Shown here piece after piece: positions 17,236-25,674 of a stretch of 64,000 nt of DNA. The position numbers and the translations under genes are program-made. Where the stretch lies: the NCBI GenBank assembly GCA_002428265.1, contig DIUR01000023.1, positions 324,439 to 388,438 of the forward strand, in the 5' to 3' direction. This DNA comes from Bacteriovoracaceae bacterium UBA6153. GTDB taxonomy: Bacteria > Bdellovibrionota > Bacteriovoracia > Bacteriovoracales > Bacteriovoracaceae. The stretch's first letter is position 1, and the number at the start of each line of letters is the position of its first letter. The notes below the pieces were generated by a model. That model saw nothing but the letters and a program-made list of their open reading frames with translations. It was not told the origin of the DNA and did not search any database.

Positions 17236-18055
17236 GATCTTTATTTTCTGATTTTTCATGCTTGAGAATCGTTAGGTATTTTTTTTCAAGGTCTTCAACG
17301 GTTCCCAAGCGGGCATACTCTTTATATTTTCTATTGAGATATGAGTTGAACTCTGGAAAATTCCAGATGCTTTTTTTCGATAAGGCGAGATACATTCCAG
17401 TCACGACAATTCTCTTTGGCAGATAGACGTAGCGGCCTTCCCAGTTAAGTTTTGCAATCGCCGCATTCCCCGAATTGATACCAGCGATAACATAGCGGGC
17501 CCTGTCTTTATCAACAAAACGAAAGCTTTGTTCTGTTGTTGGAAGTCGTCTGATATGTTTGGCCTTTTTTTCAAATTGATCAAACTCTTCACCAAAGCTG
17601 TCGTTGATGATGGCCACGCCTGGATACTGAAGGAGGTCTTCAAACTTATCAAATTTAAATTCTTTTCCTTTTTTTACAAAGACGACAGTTTCATCTCTCA
17701 TAAAAGTGTCGGCCGGAAAATTAAAAATCTTTTGTCTCTCTTCGGTCTTATAAGGGGGGATGAGAATATCAATTTGCCCATTTTTGACTTGTTCTTGTGC
17801 TCTTGCCCAACTTTCTACATTAATAAATTGGGCCTTGATATCAACTTCACTGAGCATTTTCTCTAAGAGTTCAATAGCAACACCTTGAAATTTTCCCGTG
17901 TTCTTATTTACCCACATGACCGGCGGATAATCCGGGTGGCCAGTGATTGTCACTGTACGGTTATTAGGAAGTACCATCGTTTTCAAATCTGCCGCATTGG
18001 CAGATATAGAAAGCAAGGCGCTAACAATAATAATAGTAAGTATAAAATTTCTCAT
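17210..18055 (-). CDS. Periplasmic solute-binding protein, SBP_bac_3 type
   Basis: A 281-residue secreted protein: signal peptide (about 1-21, ending ISANA), then a two-lobed bacterial extracellular solute-binding fold of family 3, recognisable from GHPDYPPVMWVN, GVAIELLEKM, IDILIPPYKT and the final helix VEDLEKKYL. No permease or ATPase gene is adjacent, so it may be an orphan sensor or an amino-acid-binding protein serving a transporter elsewhere. A weak promoter (TTGTTT 18087-18092, CATAAT 18064-18069) ends eight bases before the ATG, and a palindrome covers its -35. Confidence 0.8.
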   Translation of the reverse strand: MRNFILTIIIVSALLSISANAADLKTMVLPNNRTVTITGHPDYPPVMWVNKNTGKFQGVAIELLEKMLSEVDIKAQFINVESWARAQEQVKNGQIDILIPPYKTEERQKIFNFPADTFMRDETVVFVKKGKEFKFDKFEDLLQYPGVAIINDSFGEEFDQFEKKAKHIRRLPTTEQSFRFVDKDRARYVIAGINSGNAAIAKLNWEGRYVYLPKRIVVTGMYLALSKKSIWNFPEFNSYLNRKYKEYARLGTVEDLEKKYLTILKHEKSENKDLIQTPKAQ

Positions 18056-18079
18056 GGGTATTGATTATGGCTTGATAGC

Positions 18080-18096
18080 ATCATTGAAACAATGAT
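18080..18096. promoter_or_regulatory. Palindrome between binding-protein and GST genes
   Basis: ATCATTG (18080-18086), AAA, CAATGAT (18090-18096): perfect 7-bp arms. It overlaps the predicted -35 of the minus-strand binding-protein gene, the place expected for a repressor site. The binding regulator is unknown. Confidence 0.35.
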
Positions 18097-18135
18097 TTTC
18101 AAGAAGATTGAATTGAAATTTATGTAATCTTAAAG

Positions 18136-18165
18136 TTGGGCAAGAAAAGTAAAGATTGCTACCAT
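18136..18165 (+). promoter_or_regulatory. Candidate promoter of GST gene
   Basis: TTGGGC (18136-18141), 18-base spacer, TACCAT (18160-18165); predicted start near 18172, with AAGGA seven bases before the ATG at 18197. Moderate match to the sigma-70 consensus. Confidence 0.35.
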
Positions 18166-18196
18166 AGTTTCACTTAATCTTAATAAGGATGTGATT

Positions 18197-18841
18197 ATGA
18201 TTGATTTACATTATTGGACTACACCTAACGGACATAAGATTACTATTTTCCTTGAAGAGGCGGGTCTTCCTTACAAGCTGCATCCCGTAAACATAATGAA
18301 AAATGAGCAGTTCAATCCTGATTTTTTGGCGATTGCTCCTAATAACCGTATTCCTGCGATTGTCGACCATGCTCCCGAAGATTTTGATTCTAAAGGACCA
18401 TTAAGTCTTTTTGAATCGGGCGCTATTCTTTGGTACCTGGCAGAAAAGATTCACAAGTTTGTTCCCCAAACTTCCAGACAAAAAGCAGAAGTTTCTCAGT
18501 GGCTATTTTGGCAGATGTCAGGTCTAGGACCGATGGCGGGTCAAAATCATCACTTTAATACTTATGCTCCTGAGAAAATTCCCTATGCAATGGAGAGATA
18601 TAAAAAAGAGACAGCAAGACTTTATGGCGTTTTAAATAAACAGCTTGAGGGTCGCGACTGGGTTGCGGCGGATATGTACACCATTGCCGATATTGCGATT
18701 TATCCTTGGATTGTTCCTCATGAAATGCAAGGTCAAAATCTAGAAGATTTTCCAGAGCTTAAAAAATGGTTTGAGAAAATGTCAAAAAGAGAAGCTGTCA
18801 TCAGAGCGTATGAGATCGCAAAAAAGATTCAAGAGGTCTAA
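18197..18841 (+). CDS. Glutathione S-transferase-like disulfide oxidoreductase (YfcG/YghU group)
   Basis: A 214-residue cytosolic protein of the Nu-class GST group. The start HYWTTPNGHKITIFLEEAG matches YfcG, whose members act as glutathione-dependent disulfide-bond reductases rather than classical conjugases. NNRIPAIVDH (cis-Pro loop) and LFESGAILWYLAE (ESGAI glutathione contact) mark the thioredoxin-fold half; FWQMSGLGPMAGQNHHF is the family-specific helix. ATG 18197 is preferred over GTG 18191 because AAGGA lies seven bases upstream. It is followed two bases later by the aldo-keto reductase and then pirin, a probable oxidative-stress operon. Confidence 0.87.
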   Translation: MIDLHYWTTPNGHKITIFLEEAGLPYKLHPVNIMKNEQFNPDFLAIAPNNRIPAIVDHAPEDFDSKGPLSLFESGAILWYLAEKIHKFVPQTSRQKAEVSQWLFWQMSGLGPMAGQNHHFNTYAPEKIPYAMERYKKETARLYGVLNKQLEGRDWVAADMYTIADIAIYPWIVPHEMQGQNLEDFPELKKWFEKMSKREAVIRAYEIAKKIQEV

Positions 18842-18843
18842 TA

Positions 18844-19680
18844 ATGTCTGAGAGCAACAGTAAGTATATAACCATGAACGATAAGATGCTCATTCCCACA
18901 GTGGGCTTTGGTACATGGCAGATCTCAGATGCAGAAGCTCCAAAGATTGTAGAAGAAGCATTGGAAATTGGGTATCGACTCATTGACACTGCGGCCATGT
19001 ATAAAAATGAAGAGGGAATAGGAGCTGCACTTAAAAATACAAAACTTAAGCGAGAAGAGATTTTTCTGGCCACTAAAGTTTGGAATACTGATCAAGGCTA
19101 TGATGCCACTTTAAGGGCCATGGATTCGAGTTTATCAAAACTAAAAACAGACTACCTTGATCTCTATATGATTCACTGGCCGGCACCTAAACAAGACAAG
19201 TATCTATCAAGCTGGAAAGCATTGATGAGGCTACGCAAAGAAGGAATTGCAAAAACAATTGGAGTTTGCAATTTCAATCAGGAACAAATTGAACGATTAA
19301 TAAACGAGACAGGGATTATTCCTGCCGTTAATCAGATAGAGCTGCATCCACATTTTCAGCAAAAAGAATTGAGAGCTTTTCATGAAAAGCATAATATTGT
19401 CACAGAAGCATGGAGCCCGCTTGCCAGAGGAAAACTATTTTCTGATGAGCAGATTGTAGCGATTGCAAAAACACACAATAAAACTCCTGCTCAGATTGTC
19501 TTGCGATGGCATTTTGACAATGGGATTATTGCGATTCCAAAATCATCAACAGAGTCTAGAATCCTTGAGAATATCGATATTTTTAACTTTAGTCTTACTC
19601 CTTCTGAATTAACTATTCTAAGCACCATTGATAATATTAATGGCAGGACAGGACCTAGCCCAGACACGGCGGATTTTTAA
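18844..19680 (+). CDS. Aldo/keto reductase
   Basis: A 278-residue NADPH-dependent carbonyl reductase of the AKR superfamily, closest in style to 2,5-diketo-D-gluconate reductase-like members. The catalytic tetrad is D48, Y53 (LIDTAAMYKNE), K78 (ATKVWNT) and H111 (MIHWPAP). The NADP-binding end shows IPKSSTESRILEN, the usual phosphate-binding loop. It lies two bases after the GST stop and directly abuts the pirin start, so the three genes are cotranscribed. The likely role is detoxification of reactive aldehydes or ketones; the physiological substrate is not evident. Confidence 0.9.
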   Translation: MSESNSKYITMNDKMLIPTVGFGTWQISDAEAPKIVEEALEIGYRLIDTAAMYKNEEGIGAALKNTKLKREEIFLATKVWNTDQGYDATLRAMDSSLSKLKTDYLDLYMIHWPAPKQDKYLSSWKALMRLRKEGIAKTIGVCNFNQEQIERLINETGIIPAVNQIELHPHFQQKELRAFHEKHNIVTEAWSPLARGKLFSDEQIVAIAKTHNKTPAQIVLRWHFDNGIIAIPKSSTESRILENIDIFNFSLTPSELTILSTIDNINGRTGPSPDTADF

Positions 19681-20559
19681 ATGAAAAACAGTGTTCAAAT
19701 TGTGATTGAATCTAGAGGCAAAGACCTGGCAGGAATGCCAATTGAAAGAGTGCTACCATGGGCAAAAAAAAGAATGGTTGGCCCCTTTATTTTTCTCGAT
19801 CACATGGGGCCGGCCCATTTTGATAACCATTTAAAAATGACCGTTAATGCTCATCCGCATATCGGTTTATCGACACTCACTTATCTTTTTGAAGGAAGGA
19901 TTCACCATAGAGACAGTTTAGGCTCTTCTGTCGTTATTGTCCCGGGCGAAGTCAATTGGATGACTGCGGGAAGTGGAATCTCTCACTCTGAGAAAACTCC
20001 AACCGAAGATATTGGAAAAGCGATGACACTTCATGGATTACAATTCTGGGTGGCCTTGCCTGATCATTTAGAAGACTGTGAACCTAGTTTTTTAAATTTT
20101 AAGAGTCATGAAATACCAAAAATTCAAAGTGAGAAGTGTGAGATAGACGTTGTTGTAGGGGAGTATGCTGAACATAAATCTCCAGTGGTGCCTTACAGTC
20201 CGATGATCTTTTTAAATATAGCTGCCAAATCTGATTTTCAATTTCGTTACCAAACTAAAAAATTTGAATGTGCACTTTATCTGATTAATGGATCAATCAA
20301 AGTTGATAATGTGACTTACCAAAATCATGAAATGATTGTTTTTGAAAAAGGCGCAGATATTGAAGTCGACATTTTAGAAGGAACTTTATGTGTTTTGATC
20401 GGTGGGGAGACTTTTCCAAAAGATAAGCTGATCTGGTGGAATTTCGTTTCAAGCTCGAAAGAAAAGCTTCAAGCGGCCCGTGAGAATTGGAATGCTGGAA
20501 ATTTTCCACAGGTTCCAGGTGACTCCGAAATCATCAGAGCGCCCGAGACGATGATCTAG
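19681..20559 (+). CDS. Pirin family protein
   Basis: A 292-residue bicupin. The metal site in the N-terminal cupin is complete: H58 and H60 in AHPHIGL, H102 and E104 in GISHSE. PGEVNWMTAGSGI and the C-terminal FVSSSKEKL..A..NW pattern are family hallmarks. Bacterial pirins such as YhhW have quercetin dioxygenase activity, others act as redox-dependent co-regulators; which applies here is unknown. The ATG follows the aldo-keto reductase stop with no gap, suggesting coupled translation. The stop overlaps the convergent histidine-kinase gene by four bases. Confidence 0.9.
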   Translation: MKNSVQIVIESRGKDLAGMPIERVLPWAKKRMVGPFIFLDHMGPAHFDNHLKMTVNAHPHIGLSTLTYLFEGRIHHRDSLGSSVVIVPGEVNWMTAGSGISHSEKTPTEDIGKAMTLHGLQFWVALPDHLEDCEPSFLNFKSHEIPKIQSEKCEIDVVVGEYAEHKSPVVPYSPMIFLNIAAKSDFQFRYQTKKFECALYLINGSIKVDNVTYQNHEMIVFEKGADIEVDILEGTLCVLIGGETFPKDKLIWWNFVSSSKEKLQAARENWNAGNFPQVPGDSEIIRAPETMI

Positions 20560-22112
20560 TGAATCGTCTCTATCATTGATACCAGATAATTAAAATCAAT
20601 GGGCTTTGTAATGTGATCAAAGAAGCCTGCATTTTTAGTTTTTAATCTATCTTCTGGCATTGCATGGGCGGTTAAGGCAATGACCGGAATTTTAGACTTA
20701 AGATTTTTTAATTCTTTGATTACTTGAAAACCATTCATCTCTGGCATTTCAATATCCATGAGAATGACATCATATTTTTTAGACTTAATTCTCATCAAGG
20801 CCTCTTTACCGTCGTTTACGCAGTCAGGCTCTCCACCATATGAGTTTAAAAATAATTTGATAATCTCCAGATTGTCGATGGAGTCATCAACGACTAGTAT
20901 TGATTTCTCTTTTAAGCAGTTTTCATGGTTTTCATGAGGAAGCTCTACGGGTTTTATTTTTACAGAGCTACGTAAGGTTTTATAATCAGTAAATTTAATA
21001 CTGAAAATACAACCTTCTCCGTGTTTTGTACTTACTAGTTCCACATCGCCTCCCAGCGCTTCAGCTATTCTTCTTGATAAGACCAGGCCCAATCCAGATC
21101 CTTTAGTCAATTTATTGTGATGACCTTTTATCTGGGCATAGGGACGAAAGATTTTTATAACTTCATCTTGGGTGAGGCCAACTCCGGAATCTTTGATAAA
21201 AATCTTGAAAATGTTTTTATCCAAATGCTCTTCAGCTAACTCTACTTTGATTTGTATAACACCTTCGTCGGTGAATTTAATTGCGTTGCCAATAAGGTTG
21301 ATAAGGATCTGGCGCAATCTGCTAGCATCACTAATGATAGTATCAACAACGAGGTTATGAGGCTCAACAATGATTGCGATCTTTTTTGCATCACAGGCAG
21401 GTTGAAAAAGATCAACGACATCTTTAATGGTGTCGTTTAAATTGAACTGTCCCATTTCGATATCAATTCTTCCAGCTTCAATTTTTGATAAGTCTAAAAC
21501 GTCGTTGATAACTCTGTTTAAGTTTTTGCCATTTTTTAAAATGACATCAAGATAGTGATTCATATTCTCAGTGAGGTTTTGTTCTTTTTGCAAATATTCT
21601 GCAAAACCTAGCATGGCCCCAAGAGGTGTTCTAATCTCGTGGCTGATGTCTGCAATAAATTGTGATTTAAGCTTAAGAGCTTTGGTGGCCGACATTTCAG
21701 AAGATCTTAGAGCATCTTCTTTATTTTTTCTTGAAGTCAGATCTTTTGTAATTTTTGAATAACCTATATGGCGGCCACTTCTATCATTTAAGCGGTTGAT
21801 GATGATATCTGCCCAAAATTTTGAACCATCCTTTCTCACGCACCAGTTTTCAATTTCAAAGTGACCAAGTTTTTTAGCTTGCCTCAATTCATACTCAGGA
21901 TATTTTTTTCCAATATCTTCCATCGTATAAAAGCGAGCGAAGTGAGTGCCGACCACTTCACTGGTTTGAAAGCCCGTAAGATTTTTTGCTCCACAGTTTG
22001 AAGAAAGAATAATTCCTCTCTTATCCAAAATATATACGGCGTAGTCCACCATTGAATCAATGGCGAGCTTCGACATTTCATAGGAATTTGATAATTCTCT
22101 AATCGCATGCAT
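20556..22112 (-). CDS. Hybrid sensor histidine kinase (PAS-HisKA-HATPase-REC)
   Basis: A 518-residue cytoplasmic hybrid kinase without membrane segments. Domain order: PAS (about 15-130, with the PAC segment NWCVRKDGSKFW), HisKA with phosphoacceptor H158 in DISHEIRTP, HATPase_c (about 265-375; DSGVGL and GSGLGL boxes), and a C-terminal receiver (about 403-515) whose phosphorylatable Asp is D453 in LMDIEMPEMNG. It has GAGG six to seven bases before the ATG. The input is probably a small molecule or redox signal through PAS. No cognate output gene lies nearby; the divergent neighbour is a rhomboid protease. Confidence 0.93.
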   Translation of the reverse strand: MHAIRELSNSYEMSKLAIDSMVDYAVYILDKRGIILSSNCGAKNLTGFQTSEVVGTHFARFYTMEDIGKKYPEYELRQAKKLGHFEIENWCVRKDGSKFWADIIINRLNDRSGRHIGYSKITKDLTSRKNKEDALRSSEMSATKALKLKSQFIADISHEIRTPLGAMLGFAEYLQKEQNLTENMNHYLDVILKNGKNLNRVINDVLDLSKIEAGRIDIEMGQFNLNDTIKDVVDLFQPACDAKKIAIIVEPHNLVVDTIISDASRLRQILINLIGNAIKFTDEGVIQIKVELAEEHLDKNIFKIFIKDSGVGLTQDEVIKIFRPYAQIKGHHNKLTKGSGLGLVLSRRIAEALGGDVELVSTKHGEGCIFSIKFTDYKTLRSSVKIKPVELPHENHENCLKEKSILVVDDSIDNLEIIKLFLNSYGGEPDCVNDGKEALMRIKSKKYDVILMDIEMPEMNGFQVIKELKNLKSKIPVIALTAHAMPEDRLKTKNAGFFDHITKPIDFNYLVSMIETIH

Positions 22113-22245
22113 TTTAAACCTCGTTGAGTTTCGTAGCTTACACTATACGATTTCATGACCGCACCTCATTTAAAACTCAATATTGTATTAAGAAAGTTCC
22201 TTAGTGTATCAATACAAACTAAGTCGATTACTCTTTGATAATTCA

Positions 22246-22344
22246 CTTAAGAATTCAAAATATAAGACTTTCTTAAGACCTATGTAAGCCAAATTATATT
22301 GATGGGAGTTGTTACCATTTTGTAACTACAAAAAATTCTTAAGA
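22246..22344. repeat. Three CTTAAG palindromes in kinase/rhomboid intergenic region
   Basis: CTTAAG occurs at 22246-22251, and the longer TCTTAAGA at 22271-22278 and 22337-22344, all within the 277-base gap between the divergent kinase and rhomboid genes. A GTTAC/GTAAC inverted repeat lies between the last two (about 22311-22325). The repeated palindrome could be a multi-site operator. The gap otherwise holds no recognised gene. Confidence 0.3.
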
Positions 22345-22389
22345 TAAAATAGAGTTCACCCTTGCAACTTTTGTAGGTATTACCATCTT

Positions 22390-23142
22390 ATGGACATGGA
22401 AATTAAAACATACATTAAAGAAAATTGGCTGACAAAGAATCCACTGAGTGACGGTCTCAACCCAACTCTTATTTTAATGTGTCTCTTGCTGTTTACCAGC
22501 TTCATTTATATCAACAATTATTTCAATGCCCCTCAGTGGATGTCGGTCACGGGTGAGTTAGTTTTTTCAAAGCATGAGTGGTGGAGAGCATGGACCACTC
22601 TTTTTGCTCATGGCGATTTATCACACATACTAAGTAATCTATTTTTATTTTTCCCTTTTTCCTATTATCTTATTGCTTACTACGGTTATATGTTTTTTCC
22701 GGTCTTCGGTTTTTTTGCAGGCGGCCTGGTCAATCTTGTCGTATTACAAACTATGCCTGAGCAAGTTGGACTCATTGGAGTCTCAGGTGTTGTGAACTGG
22801 ATGGGAGGAGCATGGCTGGCACTATCGTGGCTTGTGGACCGCAGAGAGTCCCGCGGAAGAAGAGTTCTAAAAGTCGTGGCCGTAACGATTGTCCTTTTTA
22901 TTCCAGATCAATTCAGACCCGATGTCAGCTACCTTAGCCATTTTCTTGGTTATTTTGCAGGTATGGCCAGCGGGATTCTTTATTATTTTATAAATAGAAA
23001 AAAATTTCTTCTCGCTGAAGTCATTGAAGAAATTCCTGATGAAGACAGTGTCTGGGGTGAAGACTTTGAGTTTGTAGACGAGCAAAACTACGCTACAGAT
23101 CAGATGATTTCAGAGTCCCATTATCGTCAAAAGGAATTGTAA
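22390..23142 (+). CDS. Rhomboid family intramembrane serine protease
   Basis: A 250-residue inner-membrane protein with about six hydrophobic segments and a hydrophilic acidic C-terminal tail (about 210-250). The rhomboid catalytic set is intact: S132 in GVSG and H184 in LSHFLGYFAG form the dyad, and the oxyanion-side motif HGDLSHILSN (74-83) supplies conserved His and Asn. It cleaves substrates within the membrane; no substrate is indicated. Start at 22390 or at the second ATG (22396) cannot be decided, since no clear ribosome-binding site is seen. The 3' end overlaps the convergent lipoprotein gene by 50 bases. Confidence 0.88.
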   Translation: MDMEIKTYIKENWLTKNPLSDGLNPTLILMCLLLFTSFIYINNYFNAPQWMSVTGELVFSKHEWWRAWTTLFAHGDLSHILSNLFLFFPFSYYLIAYYGYMFFPVFGFFAGGLVNLVVLQTMPEQVGLIGVSGVVNWMGGAWLALSWLVDRRESRGRRVLKVVAVTIVLFIPDQFRPDVSYLSHFLGYFAGMASGILYYFINRKKFLLAEVIEEIPDEDSVWGEDFEFVDEQNYATDQMISESHYRQKEL

Positions 23143-23554
23143 AAGGTCCGATCTCGGTTGATCCTTTCACTCTGTAAGGCATTCCCTGACTATCAAGAAG
23201 CATTAAGGCCGAGCTTATTATATCTTTATAAGAAATTCGAATAGGCAATGTAACGACAGTGGTTTCTTTTTTCTTCACCACAACTTTATCTTTCATTGTT
23301 CCAGAAGTAATGGTTTTTGAATTTATATCTAATTGGTATTTTAAATTCTTAACGTCAAAGTCAATGTTGTTTGGATTTGCCACCTTCAAGACGATTTCAA
23401 GATCAGCACTAAGGGCAGAGAGTTTGGCAATATTCACAGTTTCCAAAGTGACCTTAGGTGGTTCGATGGCCTTTTTTAAGCTCGAGCATCCTGCAAACAT
23501 GAATGCAGCAAAAAGAGTAGTCAATGCTAATAAAATTTTTGTTTTCATAGGCAT
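23093..23554 (-). CDS. LEA14-like lipoprotein
   Basis: A 153-residue lipoprotein with a clear lipobox (MFAGC, acylated Cys at about residue 22) after a short signal. The mature part matches the late-embryogenesis-abundant type 2 (LEA14/WHy) fold: alternating beta strands with VANPNNIDFDVKNLKYQLDIN, a conserved NP-N-D pattern, and LPIRISYKD. Such proteins sit in the periplasm or outer membrane and are associated with desiccation or stress tolerance, but the molecular role is unclear. GGGAG precedes the first ATG. Its last 50 bases are antisense to the rhomboid gene. Confidence 0.82.
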   Translation of the reverse strand: MPMKTKILLALTTLFAAFMFAGCSSLKKAIEPPKVTLETVNIAKLSALSADLEIVLKVANPNNIDFDVKNLKYQLDINSKTITSGTMKDKVVVKKKETTVVTLPIRISYKDIISSALMLLDSQGMPYRVKGSTEIGPFTIPFDDNGTLKSSDL

Positions 23555-23571
23555 CCATTCTCCCTGACTCC

Positions 23572-23600
23572 TTGAGATTCTGCAAGTCTCAGGACATAAT
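23572..23600 (+). promoter_or_regulatory. Promoter abutting GNAT start (predicted leaderless)
   Basis: TTGAGA (23572-23577), 17-base spacer, CATAAT (23595-23600), then five bases to the ATG at 23606. The expected +1 falls at the start codon. An AGGA sits within the spacer and would not be in the transcript. Confidence 0.55.
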
Positions 23601-23605
23601 CAATT

Positions 23606-24097
23606 ATGGAAAAAATTAAAATAATAAAGGCCTCAGTTAAAGATATTCCTCATATTCTGATGTTCATTAGAGAGCTGGCCATCTATGAAAAACTTGAGCA
23701 TGAAGTGGTCGTAACGGCCGAGCTTTTAGAATCTAATCTTTTTGGAGACAAGTCCCATGCAGAGGTCATCTTTATAGAAAAAGACGGCGTTAAGGTCGGA
23801 TTTGCCCTTTATTTCATCAATTTTTCAACCTTCCTTGGACGCCCTGGAATTTATCTTGAAGACTTATTTGTTCTACCAACTGAGCGCGGTCTGGGGCTGG
23901 GCAAAAAGCTACTTGCTCATATTGCAAAAATTGCAGTGGATAGAGGTTACGGAAGATTTGAGTGGTCGGTGCTGGATTGGAATACTCCGGCCATTGAGTT
24001 TTATCGCTCTATAGGAGCAACTCCCATGGCGGAGTGGACAGTACAAAGAATGACCGGTGAGAGTCTTGTAAAGCTAGCAGCTCTTGCTAAGAATTAG
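23606..24097 (+). CDS. GNAT family N-acetyltransferase (diamine/thialysine acetyltransferase-like)
   Basis: A 163-residue GNAT enzyme resembling the spermidine/spermine and thialysine acetyltransferase branch. IRELAIYEKLEHEV at the start, IYLEDLFVLPTERGLGLGKKLL (motif A acetyl-CoA loop RGLGLGK at about 94-100) and RFEWSVLDWNTPAIEFYRSIGA (family hallmark) are present. It would acetylate a polyamine, thialysine or other amine. Its promoter leaves almost no leader. The stop directly abuts the stop of the convergent SDR gene (24097/24098). Confidence 0.88.
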   Translation: MEKIKIIKASVKDIPHILMFIRELAIYEKLEHEVVVTAELLESNLFGDKSHAEVIFIEKDGVKVGFALYFINFSTFLGRPGIYLEDLFVLPTERGLGLGKKLLAHIAKIAVDRGYGRFEWSVLDWNTPAIEFYRSIGATPMAEWTVQRMTGESLVKLAALAKN

Positions 24098-25630
24098 TTA
24101 CCAATCAATTGGTTTATAATCTTTTAAGAATTGCCCACACCAATGTTTACCAGAATTAATCCCATCAATAAATGGATCACAAATTCTAGCGGCCCCATCG
24201 ACGATATCAAGTGGTGGTTGGAAATCGTGCACGGCCTGTTTGTTTTTTGAAATCTCTGCCGGGTCTTCATCTGTTACCCAACCAGTATCGACAGCATTCA
24301 TAAAAATTCCGTCTTTAGCAAAGTCAGAAGCAGAGGTATGGGTCATCATATTAAGCGCGGCCTTGGCCATGTTAGTATGAGGGTGACGGTCTTCTTTTTT
24401 GAAGCGATAAAATTTTCCTTCCATCGCAGTCACATTCACAATATGTTTTTTACCAGTGTAGTCTCTCCTCATCATGTGAACCAGACGGTTACATAAAACG
24501 AAAGGGGCCACGGCATTCACTAATTGAACTTCTAGCATTTCTGGCGTCTGGATTTCTCCAAGACGAAGTCTCCAGCTGTTTGTTTTACGAAGATCGACTT
24601 GTTGAAGATCAGCATCAAGCTGTCCTTCAGGGAAAACTTCGGCAGCTACCAGAGAGTTATCATAGCTATAAGGAATTTGAGAAAGCTCTGCAGACGCTCT
24701 GATACCAATTCCCGGGCCTTCTCCATGCCATGTTACTGGCAAAGCAGCTTCAGTTGAAATGTCACCATGAGTGATCTGATTGAGTTCTACTTTAAAGTCC
24801 TGGTGGTTCTTTAAAAGCAATTGAGCAGAGGGATCAATATCATGAAAATTAAGTAATTCGTTTTCCATCAAGTGCGTATAAAACCCAGGAGGACGTCTTA
24901 CTGTTTGAGCAGCGTTGTTGATTAAAACATCAAGGCGATCAAATTTGTGTTCGATGTAGCTGGCAAAAATTTCAACTGATGGAGTGTGACGAAGATCCAG
25001 ACCGTGAATATGAAGTCTATCTTTCCAGTCATTGAAGTCTGCTTCTTTGGCATATCTTTGAGCAGAGTCTACTGGGAATCTTGTGGTCGCAATCACAGTT
25101 GCACCTGATCTCAGCATCATTAAAACGGCATGGTATCCGATTTTTAAACGTGAACCAGTGATGAGTGCCACCTGGCCTGTCATGTCTGTGCGTTGAAAAC
25201 GCTTATGGTAATTGAAGTCTCCACATTCCTTGCACATTGTATCGTAGAAGAAGTGCAGCTTTGTGAACTCAGCTTTACACACGTAACAGTTTCTTGCGCT
25301 ATCGAGCTCTGGAGCTTCAGCGTATGCTTTATCACTATCAAGCAATAGTTGCTCAGGAGCAACGAAGACAGTGTTCTCGCGAGCACTTCTGATTCCAGTC
25401 ATGGCGCGCTTTAATCTATTTTGTTCGATCTGTTGTTTTTGTTTAAAGATTTTTACGTCTTTATCACGCTTTTTTATTTCAGCTTTATCAGGACGTGAAA
25501 TCGTTCCCGCTGCTTTAAAGAGCGCAACTCTTTGCTCATGAGTGAGTTCAGTTAGAAGTTCGCTGTTATTCACAACGTGTTCTAAAATTGAAATACTCTC
25601 AATGACATCTTTTAAAGAAATGGTTTTCAT
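24098..25630 (-). CDS. Atypical SDR protein with N-terminal extension and zinc-ribbon cysteines
   Basis: About 510 residues. A helical N-terminal extension (about 1-110) is followed by a CxxC...CxxC knuckle (CYVC, then CKEC 14 residues later), then a Rossmann short-chain dehydrogenase domain beginning TGQVALITGSRLKIG (NAD(P) loop) with NNAAQ (the NNAG motif). A long insertion (about 270-340) separates the nucleotide half from the end. At the position of the catalytic YxxxK the sequence reads TNMAK, so the Tyr is replaced by Thr while Lys is kept. The start is uncertain (25630 or an in-frame ATG at 25648; neither has a ribosome-binding site). Substrate unknown; possibly non-classical catalysis. 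Confidence 0.75.
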   Translation of the reverse strand: MKTISLKDVIESISILEHVVNNSELLTELTHEQRVALFKAAGTISRPDKAEIKKRDKDVKIFKQKQQIEQNRLKRAMTGIRSARENTVFVAPEQLLLDSDKAYAEAPELDSARNCYVCKAEFTKLHFFYDTMCKECGDFNYHKRFQRTDMTGQVALITGSRLKIGYHAVLMMLRSGATVIATTRFPVDSAQRYAKEADFNDWKDRLHIHGLDLRHTPSVEIFASYIEHKFDRLDVLINNAAQTVRRPPGFYTHLMENELLNFHDIDPSAQLLLKNHQDFKVELNQITHGDISTEAALPVTWHGEGPGIGIRASAELSQIPYSYDNSLVAAEVFPEGQLDADLQQVDLRKTNSWRLRLGEIQTPEMLEVQLVNAVAPFVLCNRLVHMMRRDYTGKKHIVNVTAMEGKFYRFKKEDRHPHTNMAKAALNMMTHTSASDFAKDGIFMNAVDTGWVTDEDPAEISKNKQAVHDFQPPLDIVDGAARICDPFIDGINSGKHWCGQFLKDYKPIDW

Positions 25631-25674
25631 AGGCGCAATGACTACCATGAATGCACTGGATAATCAATGGAACT

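Noticed and set aside
17528..17866. 112-residue plus-strand open frame
   Set aside because: It mirrors the solute-binding protein gene; its Phe/Lys-rich translation is typical of an antisense shadow.
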